A stretch of 16,769 nt of DNA from the NCBI GenBank assembly GCA_910576975.1, contig CAJTJY010000039.1, positions 1-16,769 of the forward strand, written 5' to 3'. The notes under the pieces were generated by a model. That model worked only from the letters and a program-made list of their open reading frames with translations. It did no database searches and was not told where the DNA came from. The DNA is from an uncultured Lachnospiraceae bacterium (GTDB taxonomy: Bacteria; Bacillota; Clostridia; Lachnospirales; Lachnospiraceae). Made by a program: the position numbers and the translations under genes. Of this stretch, positions 7,701 through 14,100 are shown piece after piece (position 1 is the first letter of the stretch; each line of letters begins with the position of its first letter).

Positions 7701-9015
7701 AAATATTGAGATTGCCATTGAGGATAACCGTTATACCGCTGCTGTAAAGGTATACGAGAGAGACCAGGAGACGTTGCTTGCCACATACGGAGTGAACCAG
7801 GAAGAACCTGGAATTCCAATCAAGCTTGCGATCAAGGATCCCAAGAAAGTGTTTTATCTCAAACTGGTGGATTATGCCGGAAATACAGCGTCTTACCGGG
7901 TAAACCGTACTGGCAGCGCCGATACGTCGGTCACTGACGGCATCACTCTTGATCAGACAAAGGCAACCGTGATAAAGAATAATTCGATCCGCCTGAAAGC
8001 GTCGGTCAGCCCAGAGAGCATTCTGGATGATACGGTAACCTGGAGCAGCGAGAATCCGGCTATTGCCACAGTGGATGAGAATGGCGTCGTCACTGGGATT
8101 GCGCCAGGAACCACGAGGATTCTTGCTGTTACGAATGCCAGAAATGCGGCAGGAGAGCAGGAAACAGCGCTATGCCAGGTGACGGTAGAGGAAATCTCCG
8201 TTTCCCTCAATGGAATGTTCAGGAAAGATGACAAGACATATTTTTGCAGTTTTAACACAGCGGATCTTTCGCAATACAAAAAGCTGTCAGCAGGCAAGCG
8301 TGTCTATTATCAAGCGGGAACCCTGACAGGAGACAGCCAGATGCTGGCGTCGGCGTCAAATGTCGACGGAGCCGATTTGTATTTGATAGATCTGAAAAAT
8401 CAATACCAGACGACGCCTTTGGGAAGCCTGGCATGGGACCCTGTAGACTTGGCATACAGTCCCAACACGGAGATGGTCTTCGGCGTTGAGGGAACCAAGC
8501 TGCATTGGTTTGAAAGTAAAGATCTCTCTGCATTGGATGGAGAGATAGACTTAGGAGGGGAAACAGCCGGAAGCAACCTGGTGGGCGTCGCCTATGCCGG
8601 CGCCAGTACAGCGTCAGGATACGGGCTGACAGACTGGTTTTATCTGATTTCCCAGACAGGAATGCTGTACCAAGTTGGCTACAGTGTGGCAAACAACGAA
8701 TTTGTGTATGAGGATATTTGCAGGAAACTGGGGAGCGCCAGAGTCAGTACCGGGGAGGAGACGGCTTATAATGCTATTTGCTATGATGCGTCCAGCGGAT
8801 ATCTCTTCTGGGGCATGTACAGTAGTGATTATCCTCTAAACATAAGGCTCTATGCGATTGCATGTGATGGAACTAAGATGGATGGCTTGGTTACTGCAAA
8901 TTATCTGGGAGATTTCCCGGCAGATGTTTGGCCAGTGGCTGGGCTCTACAGCGCAGCAGGCACGGAAAAGACGCCGGCGTTAGGAATGGAGGGACCAAGA
9001 CATGCAGAACCATAA
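4705..9015 (+). CDS. secreted subtilisin-like (S8) protease with internal dockerin
   Basis: This is a 1436-residue exported serine protease. Domain order: signal peptide (1-29, cleavage after VRA); inhibitor-I9-like propeptide (~90-183); S8 catalytic domain (~205-570) with Asp220 (IIDTGID), His308 (DHGTHVAG), oxyanion Asn418 (AAGNGG) and Ser522 (GTSMAAP), so the triad is intact; Fn3-like beta region (~600-665); type I dockerin (~677-735) with two calcium loops starting at Asp679 and Asp715; further lactocepin-like beta domains (~740-1070); BIG2 Ig-like domain (~1080-1161); and a C-terminal beta-propeller-like region. I see no protease-associated insert, LPxTG signal or C-terminal membrane segment, so attachment probably depends on the dockerin. 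CAGGAGGTGA (4686-4695) sets the start. The 3' end overlaps the cohesin gene by 14 bp. Targets are unknown; host glycoproteins are plausible. Confidence 0.93.
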   Translation: MKRRTILHRLFALAVACCLVTGMTEHVRAQRKEASQVVILQEESKTKAKTKQKTSGELQWQEEAETKAPKIEAEPVEEHRRETPQEHDEVRVFIVMKGDSALEEGFSARGISKNEQAQSFSSDTQARQEAVVSDIQRAVGGHPVDIRYQFSMLDNAVSATVRYGDIEQIRAVEGVEEVYLVPQLRLQDQTKAITGQEIMGAGKTWEIGYTGAGQRIAIIDTGIDEDHPSFDPHAFAYGRSLSEGRSGFATAEERLLNTQEISNVFDQLKIAKKTGDISPKALYRNEKIAFAYNYAGENLNVDSNGSDHGTHVAGIAAANQYVPGENSAYQEQPDGVAGIAKDAQLLIMKVFTDDEMAFTDDYMAAIEDALLLDADVVNLSLGGDEPGESGAYSGGEYVDQIFNKLLGSDMVVSIAAGNGGAWADVSSIYHNRAEDVNMNMVGEPGSYTNALTVASAVDLRGSIEEGTQSVTDTVTAEGYQMSEYSSWGVPGDLALKPEITAPGENIYSTVNGGGYGCMSGTSMAAPGIAGISALVLEYIERNQLDVKTGLSRRTLAQSLLMSTAVPLKEKDQEEYSPRKQGSGLANAAAATTTPVYILMGEKEENDGKVKAELGDDPDRSGQYEFAFDVYNLTEEYQYYALDSSILTEELLEGKWIQGSSHKLQPQVEFDSESQVLMYDLNGDQKVDQGDALELLRHVNQSVDSQRVESHQEKFDFNGDGVVNTLDVHRFLKELQAPTINFQEKTLEVKESARVSVKVTLSQADRDYLDGCFENGMYIDGFVYLKGTVNLSIPMLAFYGNWTESSMYEPFNYLEHYNGDGDKDEENVSYSGAGSTNYLNYYSAAEDGAFCYGSNLYLEGGDEKYLPDRNAFSTNSGDRIEYAVYTLIRNAAVVETTISNDKTGKVYARHRERDQQGAYYDIGEGEWKNLHSSSVLDWQGLDKKGKPLPEGTTVRFTVTALPEYYKDQPKQAAEGAKFSVPVTIDNTKPELISMKDGKSGNIEIAIEDNRYTAAVKVYERDQETLLATYGVNQEEPGIPIKLAIKDPKKVFYLKLVDYAGNTASYRVNRTGSADTSVTDGITLDQTKATVIKNNSIRLKASVSPESILDDTVTWSSENPAIATVDENGVVTGIAPGTTRILAVTNARNAAGEQETALCQVTVEEISVSLNGMFRKDDKTYFCSFNTADLSQYKKLSAGKRVYYQAGTLTGDSQMLASASNVDGADLYLIDLKNQYQTTPLGSLAWDPVDLAYSPNTEMVFGVEGTKLHWFESKDLSALDGEIDLGGETAGSNLVGVAYAGASTASGYGLTDWFYLISQTGMLYQVGYSVANNEFVYEDICRKLGSARVSTGEETAYNAICYDASSGYLFWGMYSSDYPLNIRLYAIACDGTKMDGLVTANYLGDFPADVWPVAGLYSAAGTEKTPALGMEGPRHAEP

Positions 9016-9739
9016 GTTATTCAGACGCTGTTTCATTATGCTTTTAGTCGTGGCAGCATGCACAAGCATTTATGACGTTCCGTCTCTAGCGTCGGCGCCT
9101 GTGCAGCCGCCAACCGGGGGAACAAAAATGCCAGTTCCCAGCACGCCAGCGCCGGGAACTGGAAGGCAGGAACCGGGGACGCCAGAGACTAACGTGGCAA
9201 CGGCTCCGGAATTGGTTGTCACGAAGTTGGCTTCTCAGGAGAGAACGGTGACTTTGACTGTGGATATCAAGGAACATAGCCAGGCAACCAGCGGAAAAAT
9301 TAAGATTCACTATCCGGCACAGATGCTGAGGGTTTTGAGCGCTCAGGGAGGAAGACTTTGGGATGTGGAAGATGTCAATCCCAATCTGACAGAATCTGGA
9401 CAGAACGTAATCTCTTATGCCTGGGCAGATACGGAAATGCTTGCCAGTTCTGGCAATCTTTTGACAGTGGTCTGGGAGGCGCAGGATGCAGCAAACGGTC
9501 AGGAAGTGATCGTGGAGACGGAAATTGCAGAGCTGTATGCTCAGGAACAGCCACTGGCAGTTCGCACAGATGTCATGATTGACCGCTTGCGCCCCTATTT
9601 TAGAACTTCTTCTCAATACCAGTCTCAAAGCAGCGCTGTCCGCACTGGTGATGATGCAAATCCGGCGGGATACGTTCTGCTGTGCCTGGGTTCCATGCTT
9701 GTGATGGTAAACCTGGTACGGCAGCGCCACAGCTTATGA
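9002..9739 (+). CDS. membrane- or wall-anchored cohesin-domain protein
   Basis: This 245-residue surface protein probably docks the upstream protease. Residues 1-32 are a signal peptide; VAAC (17-20) could also be a lipobox. A Pro/Thr-rich linker (33-68) leads to a beta domain (~70-192) with the cohesin pattern: VTLTVDI, then GKIKIHYPAQMLRVL, ISYAWAD and GNLLTVVWEA. The C-terminus has VRTGDDANP (213-221), a hydrophobic segment (~222-239) and a short basic tail (RQRH), resembling the TGD-type anchor signals of Lachnospiraceae but without LPxTG. A GGAGGG ribosome site (8988-8993) lies within the protease gene, and the 14-bp overlap suggests translational coupling. The cohesin call rests on pattern and on the dockerin partner; another Ig-like adhesin domain is the alternative. 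Confidence 0.78.
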   Translation: MQNHKLFRRCFIMLLVVAACTSIYDVPSLASAPVQPPTGGTKMPVPSTPAPGTGRQEPGTPETNVATAPELVVTKLASQERTVTLTVDIKEHSQATSGKIKIHYPAQMLRVLSAQGGRLWDVEDVNPNLTESGQNVISYAWADTEMLASSGNLLTVVWEAQDAANGQEVIVETEIAELYAQEQPLAVRTDVMIDRLRPYFRTSSQYQSQSSAVRTGDDANPAGYVLLCLGSMLVMVNLVRQRHSL

Positions 9740-10252
9740 CAAGTACGGCGATAACTCTTTGCGCCAGCATTCCGTCAGACGTTCAAGAGACCAGGAAGCG
9801 TTGGCGGGGCTTGTGGAGGGCAGCTTTTTGATTTGTGCCAATTCTGGGTAATCCGCAAGCATGGGTGCAGTGTAAGTGTTAAAAAGCTGGCATGCCTTGG
9901 CTCCATTGCCAAAGATTGCCTCAACGGAAGTAAGGGCAAGCAATCTGGGGAGATCGGCAGGGACCACGTTTCGGATGCTGCTGTCAGAAGAACCGATAAT
10001 CTCACAACGATGAATCACGTCCCAGACAGCGATGTGGTGAGAAAGTAGAAGCTGTTGTTTTTCTTGAATGTTTGTGGGAATCGGTTCTTTTGTGATCTCA
10101 GCGAGGACTTTCCAAAAACGGTTTTGAGGATGCCCATAGTAAAAATTTTGCTCCCTGGATTTTACGGAAGGAAAAGTGCCAAGGATTAGGATTCTAGACT
10201 TTTTACTAAACACAGGTGAAAACCGATGTGAGAGTTGTTGATAATCTGCCAT
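9734..10252 (-). CDS. uracil-DNA glycosylase family; DNA-deoxyinosine glycosylase-like
   Basis: The protein is likely a base-excision repair enzyme removing deaminated bases, hypoxanthine or uracil, from DNA. The 172-residue length fits the deoxyinosine (hypoxanthine) glycosylase branch of the UDG superfamily. Signatures are ILILGTFPSVKSREQNFYYG (about residues 21-40), followed by HPQNRFW, and a C-terminal LPSTSPANA strand. The central AVWDVIHRCEIIGSSDSSI also fits. It is encoded opposite to all neighbours. Its TAA (complement of 9734-9736) overlaps the cohesin stop tail to tail by 6 bp. AAAGGA lies 9 bases before the ATG, and a TATAAT box (10276-10281, minus strand) lies next to a large palindrome, suggesting separate regulation. 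Confidence 0.88.
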   Translation of the reverse strand: MADYQQLSHRFSPVFSKKSRILILGTFPSVKSREQNFYYGHPQNRFWKVLAEITKEPIPTNIQEKQQLLLSHHIAVWDVIHRCEIIGSSDSSIRNVVPADLPRLLALTSVEAIFGNGAKACQLFNTYTAPMLADYPELAQIKKLPSTSPANASWSLERLTECWRKELSPYLS

Positions 10253-10288
10253 ATGCGGTGATCCTTTCTTTAATAATTATATTACTCT

Positions 10289-10334
10289 GGCGTTAAATAT
10301 CGCAGAATTTTATACAGTTGTGATATTTAACGCC
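10289..10334. repeat. 16-bp inverted repeat at the glycosylase promoter
   Basis: The arms at 10289-10304 and 10319-10334 match over 16 bp with one G-T pair, 13 bp (GGCGTTAAATATC) being perfect, around a 14-nt centre. It lies just upstream of a TATAAT box on the minus strand and would cover the -35 region of the glycosylase gene, so an operator is possible. Read on the plus strand it is followed by GTTTTAATG and might act as a weak terminator for transcripts crossing the glycosylase gene. Confidence 0.6.
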
Positions 10335-10478
10335 GTTTTAATGATAACAGACAGCTCTCTTGAAAGAACGTCTTGACACAGGTATATTATAAGGAAAAAG
10401 TAAGAAAATTCCTAGTGGTTGATATTTGTCATGATTCTGTGGTAAGCAGCTATCACAAGAAAAGAATTGAACATGGAT

Positions 10479-10697
10479 TTAAGAATCATTGTCTAACATT
10501 TGAAGTTCGCCACACAAGGGGTTAACCAGATAATTAGATAACACAGCCACCCTGACTGACCAAAGTGCCAGGGTGGCTTTTGCTATGTAAGGATGCTGGC
10601 AAAACGTAAACACGAATGTAAGCAATGCTGGAAGGAATATGCTAAAAGTTAGCAATTCCATAAGAGAAATATTGTGCTTGCGTTTTCTCTTCTTCAT
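10479..10697 (-). CDS. possible type I (holin-like) toxin, small membrane protein
   Basis: This 72-residue frame starts MKKRKRKHN, has one strong hydrophobic segment (ISLMELLTFSIFLPALLTFV and onward, about 10-35) and then a less hydrophobic tail. Its E-x-L-x-x-x-I-x-x-x-x-A-L-L-T pattern resembles the small holin-like toxins of Firmicute type I toxin-antitoxin loci. GGGGAT lies 9 bases before the ATG at 10697, which I prefer over in-frame ATGs at 10703 and 10712. A near-consensus minus-strand promoter lies at 10762-10790, and the 3' half runs through a strong hairpin (10546-10577), as in loci where toxin and antitoxin RNAs overlap at their ends. The tail is long for this class, so the real protein could be shorter or decayed. 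No homologue was checked. Confidence 0.38.
   Translation of the reverse strand: MKKRKRKHNISLMELLTFSIFLPALLTFVFTFCQHPYIAKATLALWSVRVAVLSNYLVNPLCGELQMLDNDS
10546..10581 (+). terminator. strong intrinsic terminator (9-bp perfect stem)
   Basis: GCCACCCTG (10546-10554) pairs perfectly with CAGGGTGGC (10569-10577), followed by TTTT. The stem is very stable and oriented for plus-strand transcripts. No plus-strand protein gene ends just before it, so it probably ends a short RNA, such as the antitoxin RNA of the opposing toxin locus. On the minus strand it has four T before it but no T run after it, so termination there would be weak. Confidence 0.7.
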
Positions 10698-10761
10698 AAG
10701 CATTATCCCCATTCTGTAGGAATGAGGTCAACGCACCCTATAACACGGTTGCTATTCTGAG

Positions 10762-10790
10762 ATTATAACACATCTTTTCCTATCATACAA
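10762..10790 (-). promoter_or_regulatory. minus-strand promoter for the small membrane-protein locus
   Basis: Read on the minus strand, TTGTAT (10790-10785) is separated by exactly 17 nt from TATAAT (10767-10762), which is preceded by TGT to give an extended -10. Transcription would start near 10755, about 58 nt before the toxin-like ATG. No other minus-strand gene lies between this promoter and the hairpin at 10546-10577. Confidence 0.6.
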
Positions 10791-10822
10791 CAATGGTTCC
10801 TGTGAAATGAAAACAAGGATAT

Positions 10823-10892
10823 TAAAATTCATTAAGTAGCTCCAAGATATGTCATAATCGAAAAAAATTGATGCTGTTATTAATGAATTTTA
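10823..10892. repeat. 13-bp perfect inverted repeat upstream of the sialidase gene
   Basis: TAAAATTCATTAA (10823-10835) and its exact complement TTAATGAATTTTA (10880-10892) flank 44 bp. The sequence is AT-rich, which raises the chance of accidental repeats, but a perfect 13-bp match at this spacing is notable. It lies 40-110 bp upstream of the candidate sialidase -10 box, so a looping operator or a decayed mobile element are both possible. Confidence 0.5.
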
Positions 10893-10935
10893 TATTGTAA
10901 TTATTAAAAAAATAAAAATATTCATAAAAAATCCT

Positions 10936-10963
10936 TTTAAGTTTAATTGTTTTGTGTTAAAAT
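10936..10963 (+). promoter_or_regulatory. candidate promoter of the sialidase gene
   Basis: TGTTAAAAT (10955-10963) is an extended -10 box with TAAAAT at 10958-10963. TTTAAG (10936-10941) is a weak -35 at 16-nt spacing. The start point would be near 10970. Other AT-rich matches exist here, so the call is tentative. Confidence 0.35.
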
Positions 10964-11029
10964 GGGAAAAAAATATAATATACATATGCGCAACTATGTG
11001 AATTTTGGTTATTATTTTAAGAAAAATTT

Positions 11030-11050
11030 AGTAAAACATTAGTAAACATT
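11030..11050 (+). repeat. short tandem direct repeat in the sialidase leader
   Basis: AGTAAAACATT (11030-11040) is followed at once by AGTAAACATT (11041-11050), the same unit lacking one A. It lies about 80 bp before the start codon and downstream of the candidate promoter. It could be a regulator site, or a chance repeat in AT-rich DNA. Confidence 0.3.
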
Positions 11051-11128
11051 ATAAAAGTGAAATTAAAGTGCCCGACAAAATGGAACAGGCATTTTTAATT
11101 TAAAATCAAAAAAGGAGGATCAATGTTT

Positions 11129-14100
11129 ATGAAACAATCATTTTTAGTGCGCAATTGGAAGAAGATTGTAAGCGCTGGCTTGTCTTTTGCTATGGCTGCG
11201 AGTCTGTGTTCTACGGCTCCTGTCTTTGCCGCACCCTCTGAGAATGGAGAGTCGAAGAGCGGAACTGAGATAGTGCCTGTGAAAGACAAGACCCCTGTTA
11301 CTAATAAGGCAGGGTCGATTTCCATGTCTCAATTGGAAAACAATGAGACGATAGGGGGCCCGTTCCCGAAAGGAACGGCTGGGAACAATGTTTTTCGCAT
11401 TCCGGCTATGATTACGATGCAAAACGGGGAGCTGCTTGCGGTTGCGGATGCCCGCTATGACCAGCCCAATGACGGAAACGGGCTGGATACGATTGCGTCA
11501 GTATCCAAAGACGGGGGCAAGACCTGGGAGTATTCGTTCCCGATCTACCTGCCGGACAGTTACAGGGATTCCCTTAGGAACTCCACGGCATCTATCGACC
11601 CCGGCCTGCTGGAGGGTCCAGACGGGACGATTTACTGCATCGCGGACGTATTCCCCACCGAGTATTCTGTTCAGAATATTGGACCCAGGACCGGCACCGG
11701 CTATGTCGAAATTAATGGCAGGCAGCGCCTTGCCTTGACAGACGACTATGGCGACGTTGGCACGGTCCCCGTAAATGAGGGCGACGAGCGTTACTTGTAT
11801 TATGTAGGCGAGTTCAAGGACGGTTACGCGCAGATATTGACGAGGGAGGACCATGCGCCGACGGGCTACGCCGTGGACGAGTGGTATAACCTTTACACGG
11901 TTGGCGAGAATGGAGAATACCTTGACGATCTGAAGCAGCCTCAGATTAATAATGAGGATCATCAAGTGCAGCAGAATGTATATTACAGGGATTCCAAGTT
12001 CCATGTATATCAAACGGGATACATTTGGATGGTCACGTCGAAAGACCATGGCAGGACGTGGGAGCATCCCCGGGACCTTGTGCCGCAGATCAAGAAAGAG
12101 GATGATCAGGCGCTGTTGATTTCCCCGGGCTGCGGCCTAACAACCAGCGATGGCACGCTTGTAATTGGATGTTACAACCATGAAGGTGCAGAAAATGCCA
12201 GCTTGCTTTATTCATCAGACAACGGCGTCACCTGGAATCGGACGGCGGACATTAACACGGGCTCTTCCGAAAATGAGGTCGTGGAGCTGGAGGACGGCAC
12301 GATTCGCATGTTCTACCGCGGGGGGTCAGGCAAAATTTCCTATGCGGACTTTACAAAGAACGCAGCGGGCGGCTATGATGTGGGAGAGCCGGTCTCGATA
12401 GATGCCTGCCCGGTGACGTCCACTTGCAACATGGGCGCCATCCGCTATTCAAAGAAGATCAACGGCAAGCAGGCAATCCTGGTCTCCTGTCCGGAAGGAA
12501 GCGGCAGGAGCAATGGGAAGATTTTTACCTTGCTGGTAAATGAGGACAAGAGCATGAGCCTGTACCACAAGCTTCACGTGGAAGGGAGCGAGCAAGACTT
12601 CGTCTACTCCACGCTGACGGAGCTTTGGGATGGAACGGTTGGATTATTGTGGGAAGAAGGTGATCGGACGGCCAAGATCTGGTATGAACGGTATGACGTC
12701 TCGGAATTCGCGCCAGGCGCAGCGCTGGAGAACCTGGACGGCTCAAGTGACGCCGAGCAGTTCTCAGTGTCGCTTGAAAAAGGCGAGAGCTATACAAAGA
12801 CTTATACCGTGGAACAAGCGCCATCAGGAGAACTTGTTCAGGTTGCGCCGAATAAGGACGTTGCCACCGCGAAAGCGGAGCTCAAAGTTAACCGTTCTGT
12901 GAAGGCGCCAGTGTATGCTCATAGCGCAAATAATCCCAATGTGGATACTGCATATGCTACTAGTACGGCGGATGCGACGCTCCTGGAATTAACGGATGTG
13001 GAATATGTATTTAAGAAGAATAGTGACAAATACCAGATTAAAAATGAAAGCACAGGTAAATTTTTGACGTTTAATGCGGCTACAGGCGGCGGAGATAATT
13101 TTCATAGTGAAACAGCAGCAGATGTAACGGTTACCGCCAACGATAACGGAACAATAGTGTTTAAATCTGAATATGCTGATGGTGGTGGCAATGCAGCAAC
13201 AAGGTATCCGATTTTGTATACCGAAAGCCAGGCCTTTAATGCTCAGAGCAAAACTGGTCAGGGGAAAAGCATATATGATTTTACATTGTGGGAGAAAAGA
13301 TCAGATGGCGCTGCTGGCGACAGCGGCATTCCAGGCTATCAAAAAGTGACAGCCACGGCGGATAATCTTGATGGAAAGAGCGTTTTGGTTACGGTGGAAA
13401 ATGGTGGCCATATTTTCCTGCTTTATCCGGAAAACGGTACACATAAGCATACCAAGCTGATTGCCAGCGCGTCGCAAACAGGTGGTGAAACAGCAAGAGG
13501 ATCTATTCCAGAACCGGTCATTTCTACCAAGAATGACATCGTGGTAACGATTACTGGCGTCAATCAGGGTGCTACCAAGGCGGTTATTGACGGCAAAGAA
13601 TACCACATACAGGTTACCGATCAGAGAGTGTTTAAGCCGGTTGGAGAGAATATTGAGATACTTTGTGGAGCAGATTATCAAGTGTTGTCTGGCGCTGACA
13701 AAGCGGATGTAACAGAAATAAATCTAGAGCCTGCATTATATGATCATGCTGGTGCAAAGGATAGTAGTATAGAAAGTTTTTCTAAAGAGAAGAATGAAAC
13801 GATTTCTTTTGCTGACGCAGAGTTTACCTTTACTAAAAAAGAGGGGGAGAATGAGTGGGAGGTCAAGAGCGGCGATCTTTATTTGATTCATGAGAAAATA
13901 GGACAAGAACCAGGACAGTTATTTAGCCAAACTGCCGGCACGATCTTGTTTACACCGACGACAGACGGTAGATTCAACATTTGCCGTAAATCAGGAGGTA
14001 GATATCTTATTTTCCATGCTCCGCTTATGAACTTTAATGCAATGGGTTCGCCACAAGACACGGATAGTTATAAATTCACACTTTGGAAGAAAGACGATGC

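Larger units (their letters stand above)
10713..11128. other. AT-rich intergenic leader before the sialidase gene
   Basis: About 416 bp without a protein gene. It holds the minus-strand promoter (10762-10790), a 13-bp perfect inverted repeat (10823-10835 and 10880-10892), several A/T tracts around 10900-10970, a candidate plus-strand promoter (10936-10963), a short direct repeat (11030-11050) and the sialidase ribosome site AAGGAGGA (11112-11119). If the promoter is right, the 5' leader is about 160 nt, long enough for regulation. I see no riboswitch class I can name. Confidence 0.6.

Noticed and set aside
9086..9730. Long minus-strand open frame opposite the cohesin gene (214 residues)
   Set aside because: It is rich in Arg, His, Ser and Cys as expected for an antisense shadow, and the plus-strand frame has a signal peptide, domain pattern and ribosome site.
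10364..10525. An open frame ending YHKKRIEHGFKNHCLTFEVRHTRG, resembling the end of IS3-family transposases (YNxxRIxxxLxxxSPxxYR)
   Set aside because: The likeness is weak, there is no upstream transposase sequence or DDE motif, and the region is better explained as the RNA part of the toxin-like locus.
11067..11101. Small hairpin (TGCC/GGCA) followed by TTTTTAATTT before the sialidase start
   Set aside because: The stem is only 4 bp with a long loop, too weak to call an attenuator.
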